Below, in pieces: positions 43,560-52,336 of a DNA stretch of 64,000 bases. The position numbers and the translations under genes were made by a program. Each line of letters starts with the position of its first letter. Position 1 is the first letter of the stretch. The stretch is from Prevotella sp. (lineage in GTDB: Bacteria; Bacteroidota; Bacteroidia; Bacteroidales; Bacteroidaceae). Location of the stretch: assembly GCA_016291085.1 (NCBI GenBank), contig JAEEVW010000012.1:1-64000 (forward strand), given 5' to 3'. The notes under the pieces were generated by a model. The model did not search any database. It was not told the DNA's origin and saw only the letters and a list, made by a program, of their open reading frames with translations.

Positions 43560-45098
43560 ATGAAAAAGATATTTAAATATACATTCGTAGGACTGCTGGC
43601 TGGCGGAATGCTCCTGACGACCTCTTGCTCTAAGGATCAGATCGAGACGTCCCCCACGCGTTCTATGTCTGGTCAGGGTTTGTTGGCCAACGGTAACGCT
43701 GCCCTCGTAGCCTTGAACGGTATTTATCGTGAGATGTACACCGCAGGTTGGTCAACAACAGGTAACACTCACCAGTGCTTCGGTATCACAGCTTACAATC
43801 TGTGTGCTGATGTAATGGGTGAGGACCACATCATGGGTGCTCAAGGTTCTGGTTGGTTCTGGTACGACTGCTTATACAACGTAAAAGGATTCTATGATCG
43901 TACCACATGGCGTTCATACGACCTCTGGTATGCTTTCTATAACTGGATTGCAAATGCCAACTATATCATCGCCGCTGAGGAGACCATGGGCGGAACACCT
44001 AGTGAGGTAAACTATGCTATCGGTCAGGCTTATGCCATTCGTGCCTATAGCTACTTCATGCTGTCACAGTACTTTGCTCGTACGCTGAAAGGTCACGAGA
44101 GCGAGAAGTGTGTTCCTATCTACACCGAGCCTACTACTCCTGAGACGAAGGGTCAGCCCCGTGCTACCAACGCTGAGGTTTATGCTCAGATTGATAAGGA
44201 TATCCAGAAGGCTGTAGAGTTGCTGAAGGGTACTGAGCAGAAGAATAAGTCTCACATCGGTTATGCCGTAGCTTTGGGTATCCAGGCTCGTATCGCCCTT
44301 GTTGAGAACGACTGGCAGAAAGCCAAGACAGCTGCTAAGGCTGCTATCGAAGCCAGCGGATGCTCTATTCTGCCTGTTGCATCATTCACTGGCATGAATA
44401 ATGTTGATGCTGCTAACGTCATGTGGGGTGCTGGAATCATTGCCGACCAGGTTGGTATGTATGCCAGCTTCTACGCTCACATGGACTACGAGGCTGACAA
44501 GTATGGCTCTTCTGCTCCTAAGTGCATCAACAAGGAGCTCTATGCTAAGATGAATGAAACCGATACACGTCGTGCATGGTGGGTAGACGGTGTTTATGAT
44601 AAGGGTCTCCTTCAGGAGAAGTTTAAGTTCACTGATGTACAAACTTGGATGGGTGACTATATCTTCATGCGTGTTGAGGAGATGTATCTGACCGCTGCTG
44701 AGGCTGAGTGCCGTCTTGGCGAGGAAGATGCTGCTAAGGCTGACCTGATGGCCCTGATGAGCCTGCGCGACCCTGAATATACTACCAGAAAGACCGGTAC
44801 TGCTCTTGGTAAGACCTCTGCTCTTGCTGATGAGACCGGTTCGCTGCTCGAGGAAATCCTGATCCAGCGCCGTATTGAGCTGTGGGGTGAGGATGGCCGT
44901 ATGTACACGCTGAAGCGTCTGAGACAGGGCTTCCGCCGTACTGCCGAACAGGGATGGCCTGCTGCTGCCCTGATGACCACTCGTCCTACCGACGATCCTG
45001 AGGCTTACATGAATGTTCTGACCATTCCACAGGCTGAGTTCGATGGAAACGAGAACATGAGTGCTGATACTGATCAGAATCCTGCTGGTGACAAATAA
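43560..45098 (+). CDS. SusD/RagB family substrate-binding lipoprotein
   Basis: 512 residues. Lipobox LLTTSC, then the SusD N-terminal alpha-helical repeats (AIGQAYAIRAYSYFMLSQYFARTL is the typical helix) and a C-terminal RagB/SusD domain (RVEEMYLTAAEAECRLG ... LIQRRIELWGEDGRMYTLKRLRQG). It caps the SusC barrel and captures substrate on the cell surface. It lies 36 bases after susC. Confidence 0.95.
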   Translation: MKKIFKYTFVGLLAGGMLLTTSCSKDQIETSPTRSMSGQGLLANGNAALVALNGIYREMYTAGWSTTGNTHQCFGITAYNLCADVMGEDHIMGAQGSGWFWYDCLYNVKGFYDRTTWRSYDLWYAFYNWIANANYIIAAEETMGGTPSEVNYAIGQAYAIRAYSYFMLSQYFARTLKGHESEKCVPIYTEPTTPETKGQPRATNAEVYAQIDKDIQKAVELLKGTEQKNKSHIGYAVALGIQARIALVENDWQKAKTAAKAAIEASGCSILPVASFTGMNNVDAANVMWGAGIIADQVGMYASFYAHMDYEADKYGSSAPKCINKELYAKMNETDTRRAWWVDGVYDKGLLQEKFKFTDVQTWMGDYIFMRVEEMYLTAAEAECRLGEEDAAKADLMALMSLRDPEYTTRKTGTALGKTSALADETGSLLEEILIQRRIELWGEDGRMYTLKRLRQGFRRTAEQGWPAAALMTTRPTDDPEAYMNVLTIPQAEFDGNENMSADTDQNPAGDK

Positions 45099-45122
45099 AT
45101 AACCCTCAAATAGACAACGATT

Positions 45123-45989
45123 ATGAGAATCAATAAAATATTATTCGGATTTGCGATTGTCGTGGCTGCCCTTTTCACCTCTTGTAATAAGGACAACGAG
45201 GGTGCCATTTATAACAATCAGGGCTGTGCAGGTTTGTCTTTCACAGCCTCTACGCTGTCATCTGTTGAAGTTCCTGCTTCCAACCCTGTGTTCGATGTTG
45301 AAATCGTTCGCGGTAACACCGTTGGTGCAGCCTCTGGTAACCTTACTGCTACTCTTAAAGTGGGCGATAAAGAATTACCAGGTGTAACCGTATCAGGCTA
45401 CAACTTTGCCGATGGTCAGAATTCTACAACTGTTAGTGTGAATGTATCTCCCCTGGAGGTTGGTGTAGTTGGTTCGTTGACTTTGACCATTGCTGATGCT
45501 GATGCTTCAGTTGGCGCTATCAAGTCTGCAACCATGAAGGTGTCTAAGGCCTACGAGTGGGAGTCACTTGGCAAGGGTGCCTTCGTTGATAACTTCTTCG
45601 GTTTTGTGAGCGAGCCTGAAATCATGAAGGCTAAGGGCTATGACCGTTATCGTGTAATGGCTCCTTGCGAGGCTTATCGTCTGAATCCAGATCCTTCTGA
45701 TACATGGGTTGCTTCATGGTCAGCTCCTTACATCGAGCTGTGGGTAGAGGACGGCTTGGTATTCTTCGATGAGTGGTTCACCGGTCAGAACTATGACGGC
45801 GACAAGACTGCTCCTATCTATGCTTATCACCCGTCAGCATTCAGCGACCTGAATAGTCCTGAATTCTGGCAGCACAGCAAGTTCCTTTCTGATAAGGTTA
45901 TCCAGCTTGCTCCATACTACTACATCGATGGACTTGGTGGTTGGAACCAGACTCAGAAAGATGGTATAGTACTTATTCAGTTGCCGTAA
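45123..45989 (+). CDS. surface lipoprotein of the SusC/D operon with a Calx-beta-like domain
   Basis: 288 residues. Lipobox AALFTSC, an Ig/Calx-beta-like region (about 30-140: SVEVPASNPVFDVEIVRGN ... GSLTLTIADADASVG), then a C-terminal domain rich in Trp, Tyr and Asp (DTWVASWSAPYIELWVEDG, PYYYIDGLGGWNQ). The position third after SusC and SusD suggests a SusE/SusF-like surface binding protein. No enzyme motif is seen. A strong terminator follows. Confidence 0.75.
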   Translation: MRINKILFGFAIVVAALFTSCNKDNEGAIYNNQGCAGLSFTASTLSSVEVPASNPVFDVEIVRGNTVGAASGNLTATLKVGDKELPGVTVSGYNFADGQNSTTVSVNVSPLEVGVVGSLTLTIADADASVGAIKSATMKVSKAYEWESLGKGAFVDNFFGFVSEPEIMKAKGYDRYRVMAPCEAYRLNPDPSDTWVASWSAPYIELWVEDGLVFFDEWFTGQNYDGDKTAPIYAYHPSAFSDLNSPEFWQHSKFLSDKVIQLAPYYYIDGLGGWNQTQKDGIVLIQLP

Positions 45990-46011
45990 TAAGCACTGAG
46001 GAAATATGATT

Positions 46012-46048
46012 CGGGAAGCACGCTTCGGGCGTTGCTTCCCGTTTTTTT
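46012..46048 (+). terminator. rho-independent terminator of the susC-susD operon
   Basis: CGGGAAGCA (46012-46020) pairs with TGCTTCCCG (46033-46041), followed by seven T. A degenerate copy of its right half (GGGCGTTGCTTTCCG plus T run) recurs near 46618-46639. Confidence 0.9.
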
Positions 46049-46066
46049 ACTCCGAACGGAAAGTTA

Positions 46067-46195
46067 TGCAGCCATGCAGCCATGCCGACACAAGTTTCCA
46101 TAGAATTATTAAAAAAGTAAATATAGTCTATTTTGCCCTTTTAATATTTTTGTATTACTCTAAGAAATCAATGGCTGCATGACTGCATGGCTGCA
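46067..46195. repeat. about 129-bp element with TGCAGCCATGCAG inverted ends
   Basis: TGCAGCCATGCAG (46067-46079) is inverted as CTGCATGGCTGCA (46183-46195), with further CAGCCAT copies inside each end. The middle is AT-rich and non-coding, as in a miniature inverted-repeat element. No target-site duplication was identified. Confidence 0.6.
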
Positions 46196-46214
46196 AACCA
46201 TCCTCTTGTCCGAC

Positions 46215-46298
46215 AATAACCCAACCTTATTTTTCAATAACCCCCGCTTATTTCTCAATAACCCGCCCTTATTTTCCAATAACGCCCTCTTGTCATAC
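46215..46298 (+). repeat. four 21-bp tandem repeats
   Basis: Units start AATAACCC (46215, 46236, 46257, 46278) and differ mostly in the second half. In one frame they read as seven-residue NNPxLF units, but that frame has no credible gene. Confidence 0.8.
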
Positions 46299-46312
46299 AG
46301 TGAAACTTTGAA

Positions 46313-46382
46313 AAACATAGCCCCATGTGCCCCAATTGCTGGGAATCCCTTTGTACAAAGGGATCTTTTAGGGGCTATGTTT
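46313..46382. repeat. nested palindrome, 70 bp
   Basis: Outer arms AAACATAGCCCC (46313-46324) and GGGGCTATGTTT (46371-46382) are perfect. Inside is a perfect 20-bp palindrome, ATCCCTTTGTACAAAGGGAT (46345-46364). Confidence 0.8.
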
Positions 46383-46455
46383 GCTAAAAAGGGTGCCCCA
46401 ACCCCGCCCCAACAGTGCCCCCTGCAAAAACTCGGTGATAGCTTTTGCGTATACG

Positions 46456-46510
46456 CGAACGGTCGTTTGGGCTAACGCGCACGGTTGTTTGGGCTAACGC
46501 GCACGGTTGC
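46456..46510 (+). repeat. 22-bp direct repeats, two and a half copies
   Basis: Units at 46456 and 46478 share GTTTGGGCTAACG; a third begins at 46500 (CGCACGGTTG) and breaks off. Confidence 0.75.
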
Positions 46511-46672
46511 GAGAAGCCTTCTTAGTCCCTGTCCCAACGGCTCTTGTACCTTGTCCGGACGGTTCCTGTTCCCTATAAGTAACGTTTCGAACGGGTCGAA
46601 GGATCTATTCGAACTTGGGCGTTGCTTTCCGTTTTTTTTACTACTAATAGTGGAAATTGCTACCATTAATGC

Positions 46673-46716
46673 TAGCAATTGCGGGAATTAATAGTAGCAA
46701 TTGCGGGAATTAATAG
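46673..46716 (+). repeat. 22-bp direct repeats, two copies
   Basis: TAGCAATTGCGGGAATTAAT plus AG occurs at 46673 and 46695 without a mismatch. Confidence 0.8.
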
Positions 46717-46793
46717 CGGACAAAAAGAATATTTTTCACGCGGGCTTTAAACCTTCTTGGATTTTGTGCGTCATAATAACCGTAAAACGTTAA

Positions 46794-49769
46794 ATGATTA
46801 TGGACAGTAAACGTACACTTTTATTCTTGCTGATGCCCCTGATGGCTGTGGTAGCTATGGCTCAGCGCTCGATTACGGGTTTAGTGATTGATGATTCAGA
46901 GGACCCGATTCCCCAAACAACAGTGAAACTGCTAAAGACGGACAGCACGCTCGTGAAGGGTGCGCTGACCAACATGGACGGTGAATTCACGGTGAAGGCG
47001 CCTCAGGCAGGCAAATATATCCTGCAGGTGACCTGTGTGGGCTTCAAGGCCTACACGAAGCGCATCGACGTGGCTGATAAGGACCTTGCCCTGGGTACCA
47101 TCGCCATGGAACCCGACGCCATCATGCTGAAGGGTGCTACGATTACTGGTCAGGCCGCCAAGGTGACCTTGAAGGCCGATACCTTTATATATAATGCTGC
47201 TGCCTTCCGCACGCCAGAGGGTTCTGTCGTCGAGGAACTGGTGCGCCGTCTGCCTGGTGCCGAGGTGAGCGACGACGGTACCGTTAAGATTAATGGTAAG
47301 CAGGTGAAGAAGATTCTGGTCGACGGTAAGGAGTTCATGACGGGCGACACGAAGACTGCCATGAAGAATCTGCCAACGAACATCATCGACCGCATCAAGG
47401 CCTACGACCAGCAGAGCGATCTGGCCCGTATCAGTGGTATTGACGACGGTGAGGAGCAGACGGTGCTCGACTTCGGTATCAAGCAGGGCATGAATAAAGG
47501 CGTGATGGCCAATGCCGACCTCGGATATGGAACGGAAAAGCGCTACTCCGGACGAATCTTCGGTGGTATGATGAAGGACGGCTTGAACGTATTCATGATG
47601 GCTAATGCCAACAACACCAACGACATGGGATTCCCCGGCGGTGGTGGCGGTGGCGGCCGTTTCGGTATGGGGCGTCAGGGTCTGACCGCAACGAAGATGA
47701 CGGGTTTGAACCTGAACTACGAAGGCACCAAGCTGAAGCTTGACGGTAGCGTACGCTGGAACCACAGCGATGGCGATGCTTTCTCGAAGCGTTCTACGGA
47801 GAACATCTTCAGCGAGACGCTGTCACAGTTTAGCAATAGCATTTCCTCGAACTTTACCCGTTCGAACAGCTGGGATACGCAGATGCGTCTGGAGTGGACG
47901 CCCGACTCGATGACCAACATCATGTTCCGTCCCTCATTCAGATACAACAGTAACGATGGCGACAACACGAGTGACGAGGCTTCGTTCAGCGAGGATCCCT
48001 ATAATTACGTCACGAACCCGCTGTCCGATATCAAGACGCTGATAGAAAAGGGCATTGTCAAGAACAACCGTGCTCAGGCCAGCGTGTCGTATAGTGATTC
48101 AAAGAACCTGAGCGGTATGGTGCAGTTGAACCGTCGACTGAGCAACACGGGGCGTAACATCACCCTGCAGTTGAATGCCGGATGGAGCGAGGGCGACAGC
48201 AAGTCAATCTCGAACAGCTTGATTTATTACTATTATACAGGCGTTATTACTGGCGATACCATCAACCGCTATTCATTAACGCCTACCAAGAACTGGAACT
48301 ATAGCGCCCGACTGACTTATAGCGAGCCCATCTTCCCAAAGACCTACCTGCAGTTCAGCTATCAGTATCAGTATCGCTTCCAGAAGAGCGACCGTGGTAC
48401 CTTCGACTTCAGCGACCTGCTGTCGGACGGCTCGTGGATGGGTGGCTACCGCTCGTGGGACAGCTATCTGAATTCGTTCGGACTTGGTGGCGTCAGTCTG
48501 GATCCTTATAAGGATGACAGCCAGAGCCGTTACTCGAAGTATCAGAACTACATCCACACCGCCGAGGTCATGCTGCGAATCGTTCGCAGTGCCTACACCT
48601 TCAACGTGGGTGTGCAGCTGGTTCCCCAGAAGTCGCACTTCGTTCAGGACTATAAGGGCATTCACGCTGATACGACGCGTACCGTTACCAACTTCGCTCC
48701 TACGATGGACTTCCGTTGGAAGCGCTCGCAGCAGAGTCAGTTGCGCTTTAACTATCGTGCCAACACCAGCCAGCCTTCTATGAACGACCTGCTCGATATC
48801 GTTGACGACAGCGACCCCCTGAACATCAGCAGGGGTAACCCAGGACTGAAGCCTTCGTTCACTCACAACTTCCGTCTGAACTATAACGACTATTTCCAGA
48901 AGCACCAGCGTTCCATCATGACGTTTGCCAATTTCACGACGACGGTTAATTCCATTGCCAACAAGACAACGTATAATGCCACGACGGGTGGCCGTATTAC
49001 CCAGCCCGAGAATATCAACGGCAACTGGAATGCCAACTTAGGCTTGATGTTCAATACTGCCATAGACTCAGCTGCTTTCTACAACGTGAACACCTTCACG
49101 AACCTGAGCTACGCACATAATGTGGGTTATGTCAGTGTGAATATGAATGCCGATTCTCAGGAGTCTGTTACCACCTCCATGGGTATCATGGAGCGTCTGG
49201 CTGGTAGCTATCGTAACGACTGGTTAGAGATTGAACTGAGCGGATCGGTGAACTACAACCGCAACCGCAGCGAGCTGCAGACCAACAACAACCTCGACAC
49301 TTGGCAGTTCAGCTATGGAGGTATGGTGGGCGTGACTGCACCTTGGGGTACTTCGGTTACCACCAACCTGAGCATGCAGAGCCGTCGTGGTTACAACGAT
49401 GCTTCGATGAACACCAACGAACTCATCTGGAATGCCCAGCTGTCGCAGAGCTTCCTGAAGGGTAACGCGCTGACACTCTCACTGCAGTTGTACGATATTC
49501 TCCACGAACAGAGCACCATCAGCCGTACCATCTCGGCTTCCATGCGTAGTGACACAGAGTATAACGCCATTACCAGCTATGGCATGATTCACCTGATCTA
49601 TCGTCTGAACGTCTTTGGTGGCCGTGGTGGTCGTCAGGGTGGCTTTGGCCAAGGTATGGGCGGCGGCCGTGGTGGCCGTGGCGGCCGTGGCGGTGGCTTT
49701 GGCGGTGGTCGTGGTGGCGGCTTCGGCGGAGGCGGTGGCTTCGGTGGCGGACGCGGAGGTCGCTTCTAA
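46794..49769 (+). CDS. TonB-receptor-like outer membrane beta-barrel protein with RGG/Gly-rich tail
   Basis: 991 residues (start ATG 46794 or 46800). Signal peptide, then a carboxypeptidase-regulatory-like domain (SITGLVIDDSEDPIPQTTVKLLK), a plug-like domain (EELVRRLPGAEVSDDGTVKINGKQVKKILVDGKEF) and an OMP_b-brl_3 type barrel. This family has no SusD partner. Two Gly/Arg-rich parts stand out: GFPGGGGGGGRFGMG near residue 285, and a C-terminal tail of about 50 residues of RGG and GGGFGGG after RLNVFGG. Such a tail after the last barrel strand is unusual. Confidence 0.85.
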   Translation: MIMDSKRTLLFLLMPLMAVVAMAQRSITGLVIDDSEDPIPQTTVKLLKTDSTLVKGALTNMDGEFTVKAPQAGKYILQVTCVGFKAYTKRIDVADKDLALGTIAMEPDAIMLKGATITGQAAKVTLKADTFIYNAAAFRTPEGSVVEELVRRLPGAEVSDDGTVKINGKQVKKILVDGKEFMTGDTKTAMKNLPTNIIDRIKAYDQQSDLARISGIDDGEEQTVLDFGIKQGMNKGVMANADLGYGTEKRYSGRIFGGMMKDGLNVFMMANANNTNDMGFPGGGGGGGRFGMGRQGLTATKMTGLNLNYEGTKLKLDGSVRWNHSDGDAFSKRSTENIFSETLSQFSNSISSNFTRSNSWDTQMRLEWTPDSMTNIMFRPSFRYNSNDGDNTSDEASFSEDPYNYVTNPLSDIKTLIEKGIVKNNRAQASVSYSDSKNLSGMVQLNRRLSNTGRNITLQLNAGWSEGDSKSISNSLIYYYYTGVITGDTINRYSLTPTKNWNYSARLTYSEPIFPKTYLQFSYQYQYRFQKSDRGTFDFSDLLSDGSWMGGYRSWDSYLNSFGLGGVSLDPYKDDSQSRYSKYQNYIHTAEVMLRIVRSAYTFNVGVQLVPQKSHFVQDYKGIHADTTRTVTNFAPTMDFRWKRSQQSQLRFNYRANTSQPSMNDLLDIVDDSDPLNISRGNPGLKPSFTHNFRLNYNDYFQKHQRSIMTFANFTTTVNSIANKTTYNATTGGRITQPENINGNWNANLGLMFNTAIDSAAFYNVNTFTNLSYAHNVGYVSVNMNADSQESVTTSMGIMERLAGSYRNDWLEIELSGSVNYNRNRSELQTNNNLDTWQFSYGGMVGVTAPWGTSVTTNLSMQSRRGYNDASMNTNELIWNAQLSQSFLKGNALTLSLQLYDILHEQSTISRTISASMRSDTEYNAITSYGMIHLIYRLNVFGGRGGRQGGFGQGMGGGRGGRGGRGGGFGGGRGGGFGGGGGFGGGRGGRF

Positions 49770-49778
49770 TCCCGCGTT

Positions 49779-49809
49779 TATCACTTATCACTTATCGTTT
49801 ATCACTTTC
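49779..49809 (+). repeat. reverse-oriented heptamer array before the Fur-family gene
   Basis: Units TTATCAC, TTATCAC, TTATCGT, TTATCAC, the complement of the GTGATAA units before porX. They fill most of the spacer to the ATG at 49812. Confidence 0.75.
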
Positions 49810-49811
49810 TA

Positions 49812-50228
49812 ATGGACGAGAAACATTGTGTCGAACTGCTCGAAGCACACGGGGTAAAGCCTACGGCCAACCGCATCGTGGTGTTGAAGACAATGGCTGC
49901 TGCTGGCAGGCCCATGTCGCTGACGGAGCTGGAATACAAGATACTGTCCATCGACAAGTCAGGCGTGTTTCGCGCCTTGACTTTGTTTAAGGAGCACCAT
50001 CTGGTACATGTCATTGAGGACGGTGGCGACGGTGTGCGCTATGAGTTGTGCCACAGCCACGATTCCGAGACGGACGATGACCTGCACGTGCATTTCTACT
50101 GCGAGCGGTGTCGACGCACCTATTGTCTGGAACATATCGCTGTTCCTGACGTAGATTTGCCTGAAGGCTTTCAGCAGACTTCTGTGAATTTCATGGTAAA
50201 GGGCATCTGCCCTGAATGTAAAAAGTAG
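49812..50228 (+). CDS. Fur family transcriptional regulator
   Basis: 138 residues. N-terminal winged helix (LLEAHGVKPTANRIVVLKTMAAAGRPMSLTELEYKI, then SGVFRALTLFKEHHLVHVI), then a dimerisation domain with HSHDSETDDDLHVHFYCERC and the structural zinc pairs CERC (near 97) and CPEC (near 134). It represses or activates metal or peroxide genes depending on bound metal. Whether it is Fur, Zur or PerR cannot be told from this sequence. Confidence 0.9.
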   Translation: MDEKHCVELLEAHGVKPTANRIVVLKTMAAAGRPMSLTELEYKILSIDKSGVFRALTLFKEHHLVHVIEDGGDGVRYELCHSHDSETDDDLHVHFYCERCRRTYCLEHIAVPDVDLPEGFQQTSVNFMVKGICPECKK

Positions 50229-50234
50229 TAAAAG

Positions 50235-50268
50235 AACAACGGATTACACAGCCGTGTAATCCGTTGTT
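50235..50268. terminator. bidirectional terminator hairpin after the Fur-family gene
   Basis: A perfect 15-base stem: AACAACGGATTACAC (50235-50249) and its complement (50254-50268), loop of four. It lies between convergent genes. Confidence 0.85.
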
Positions 50269-50280
50269 GTTATCTTTGTC

Positions 50281-50727
50281 TTATTCCTTTTCCTTTCTAT
50301 CGTCGATGTTGTCGCCCTCTGTGGGTGCCAAATCCTCTTCGAAGTCGGTGATGCCTGCCTTCACAAGGATGTTATACCATTGGATGAGCTTCTTGATGTG
50401 GCTGTTCTGCACACGGTCCTGGTCCCAGTTGGGCAGCACCTTCGTGAAATACTCGTGCAGCTCGTCGGGTGTGGCCTTGCGGAAGTCGACGCTCGACTCC
50501 TTACCCTTCTCCAGGTCGCGCATCGAGGCGAGTACTGTCATCAGGGGAATGTCGTCCGTCTCTGTAAACATGGCAATGTCGCCCAGCGATGTGATGCGGT
50601 CCGTCCCGAAGGCAGGGAAGCGCTTGTGCGTGTCGTCAAGTGCCTCGACGATGAGGCTGTTCTTGGCGCGTGATACTAATTTGTAAAGTCCCGGCTTGCC
50701 CGAGATGGCTAAAATGGTTTGTTTCAT
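50281..50727 (-). CDS. DUF5606 domain protein
   Basis: 148 residues. The start MKQTILAISGKPGLYKLVS and the FPAFGTDRITSLGDIAMF block match DUF5606, a Bacteroidota family of unknown function. The acidic C-terminus (DFEEDLAPTEGDNIDDRKEKE) is low-complexity. It is last gene of the leftward nusB-yajC-ybbR-coaE set, separated from coaE by an 8-bp array. Confidence 0.8.
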   Translation of the reverse strand: MKQTILAISGKPGLYKLVSRAKNSLIVEALDDTHKRFPAFGTDRITSLGDIAMFTETDDIPLMTVLASMRDLEKGKESSVDFRKATPDELHEYFTKVLPNWDQDRVQNSHIKKLIQWYNILVKAGITDFEEDLAPTEGDNIDDRKEKE

Positions 50728-50745
50728 TGTTCTTATTATTTATTT

Positions 50746-50777
50746 CGTTATAACGTTATAACGTCATTACGTTATTA
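50746..50777 (-). repeat. four-unit 8-bp array in the coaE-DUF5606 spacer
   Basis: On the minus strand TAATAACG (starting with the coaE stop), TAATGACG, TTATAACG, TTATAACG, in exact phase. Same family as at 38830-38869. Confidence 0.85.
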
Positions 50778-51338
50778 CGTTGTTAATTGATTCAATAACT
50801 TTTCTATTTGTTGTTCCAGGTCGGTCGCTCCGTCGTTCACGATTTCGAAGTCGGCACGCCCCCTGACCTGATCCTGGGGCCATTGGCGAGCGATCCATTG
50901 CAGGGCCTGCTCACGAGAGATGCTGTCGCGATTCATGACGCGGCGTATACGTACCTCTTCAGGGGCTGTCACCGCCACCACACGGTCGACCAGCTTGTCG
51001 GCTCCCGACTCATACAGGATGGCACTCTCCATCCACTGCTTACCACTCTCCTCGAAGTCCTGGAATACGGCAGGGTGCACGATGGCATTCACTGCCTGCT
51101 GGTTTTCCTCGCTGGCCAGCAGGAAACGGCTGATGTCGGCTTTCTCGAGCGAACCAATCAGTTTCTGTAATTGCCGGCGCAGACGGGTGGACGTTCGGAT
51201 AAGCCGTTTGGCGGCAGCATCGCAGTCGTACACCTCAATGCCTCGACGTTCCAGCAAGCGGCACACGTAGCTCTTGCCCGATCCGATGCCCCCAGTGATT
51301 CCAATCTTTATGGGCGTCGTGCTATTCTCCATCTTCAA
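50775..51338 (-). CDS. coaE: dephospho-CoA kinase
   Basis: 187 residues. The P-loop IGITGGIGSGKSYVC, then YDCDAAAKRLI and the RQWPQDQVRGRADFEIVNDG block fit CoaE, which phosphorylates dephospho-CoA in the last step of CoA synthesis. Its start overlaps the ybbR end by 17 bases, so translation is probably coupled. Confidence 0.95.
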   Translation of the reverse strand: MKMENSTTPIKIGITGGIGSGKSYVCRLLERRGIEVYDCDAAAKRLIRTSTRLRRQLQKLIGSLEKADISRFLLASEENQQAVNAIVHPAVFQDFEESGKQWMESAILYESGADKLVDRVVAVTAPEEVRIRRVMNRDSISREQALQWIARQWPQDQVRGRADFEIVNDGATDLEQQIEKLLNQLTT

Positions 51339-52299
51339 TGAGATAGTCTACCTGTTTCGTGTTTAGGGTAGCGCGGCTGATGCCGTGCGGCACTTCCTTC
51401 AGGTAAATGTTACATTTCTCGGAGGCTTTCTGCTCAATCTCCAGATAGTCGGCTACGACGATAAACTCATCGGCTGTCAGCTCGCGAATCTGACTGACAC
51501 CAGCAACGAAGTTTACCCGAACTTTGGCTGGGAAGGTGCGCAGCGTCTTTCCTGCGGGCAGGTTGATGCACTTGATGGGCACATCAATGCTCTCCTCAGT
51601 CAGCAGGTCCGTGTGGAACACGACTTGGATGCGTTCAGGCACCACTTTCACATCAGCAGCGTGTGCGAGTTTGCAGTCGACAAGCAGCGTGTCGCGGAAT
51701 CCTACGTAGTTCAGAGGCTCAGTATAGACGATGCGTATGCTGTCAAGCTTTTCGCGCGATGCATAGACGTCTACGGTGTCCGGCTTGTAATCGACGTGCG
51801 ATATGAAGAAGAGCTGTTCGGGGATGACACGTCCGTTCCAGTGGACGGGAACGCGCTTGTGCTCACCGTTGTTATAGAAATACTCCAGTTTCTCGGGTTT
51901 GACGGCGGTCACCTTCGACGACGACTCCAGACTCTGCTCTATGAGGCGCTTCAGGTCTGCGTTCGGCACGACACCCTTGCCGAATGTCTTGTCGTAGTTT
52001 CTGAAGTCTATCTTGACGTTATTGTTATACTCGCCAAACATGTAGTTCAGCAGCACCCATCCCTGATCGCGCACTGTGGCGCGCACGGTGTCTACGCTGG
52101 GCGATGTCAACATCACGTTTTTAGGAACGTTGACAATGCGGACAGGAATCTTCAGCTCCTTTTCGTAGCCTTCGTTCAGGGTCAGTATGAGCCAGAAGAT
52201 GGCAGAGAGTATCAGGAAGAACAGAAAAGTAAAGAGCTGCTTGTTGATGTTGCTCAACAAGAAGTTCTTCAGTATCTGCATCACACTGCGCTCTTCCAT
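51322..52299 (-). CDS. YbbR-like domain protein
   Basis: 325 residues from ATG 52299 (an upstream TTG in the repeat array is not preferred). One N-terminal membrane helix (LFTFLFFLILSAIFWLILTL) is followed by YbbR-like repeats (PVRIVNVPKNVMLTSPSVDTVRATVRDQG, later VPVHWNGRVIP and VDVPIKCINLPAG). In Firmicutes, YbbR (CdaR) regulates the c-di-AMP cyclase; here the role is unknown. It lies between yajC and coaE, a common Bacteroidota order. Confidence 0.82.
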   Translation of the reverse strand: MEERSVMQILKNFLLSNINKQLFTFLFFLILSAIFWLILTLNEGYEKELKIPVRIVNVPKNVMLTSPSVDTVRATVRDQGWVLLNYMFGEYNNNVKIDFRNYDKTFGKGVVPNADLKRLIEQSLESSSKVTAVKPEKLEYFYNNGEHKRVPVHWNGRVIPEQLFFISHVDYKPDTVDVYASREKLDSIRIVYTEPLNYVGFRDTLLVDCKLAHAADVKVVPERIQVVFHTDLLTEESIDVPIKCINLPAGKTLRTFPAKVRVNFVAGVSQIRELTADEFIVVADYLEIEQKASEKCNIYLKEVPHGISRATLNTKQVDYLIEDGE

Positions 52300-52301
52300 C
52301 T

Positions 52302-52336
52302 TCTCAAACCTCAAACCTCAAATCTCAAACCTCTTA
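52302..52336 (-). repeat. heptamer array filling the yajC-ybbR spacer
   Basis: On the minus strand TAAGAGG (starting with the yajC stop), TTTGAGA, TTTGAGG, TTTGAGG, TTTGAGA, ending two bases before the ybbR ATG. Confidence 0.8.

Larger units (their letters stand above)
46049..46793. other. gene-free repeat island, about 745 bp
   Basis: No convincing gene. It holds, in order: an AT-rich segment with GCAGCCAT inverted ends, four 21-bp tandem units, a nested palindrome, 22-bp direct repeats, a diverged terminator-like copy, and a second pair of 22-bp repeats. Each is listed separately. The promoter of the next gene is not clear. Confidence 0.75.

Noticed and set aside
46215..46298. Possible CRISPR array
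   Set aside because: The 21-bp units are directly adjacent with no spacers, and no cas genes are present; the same holds for 61561-61701.
46179..46475. 98-codon frame with repeated NNPxLF motifs
   Set aside because: It is made of the 21-bp intergenic repeats and the nested palindrome; no signal, domain or plausible start context.
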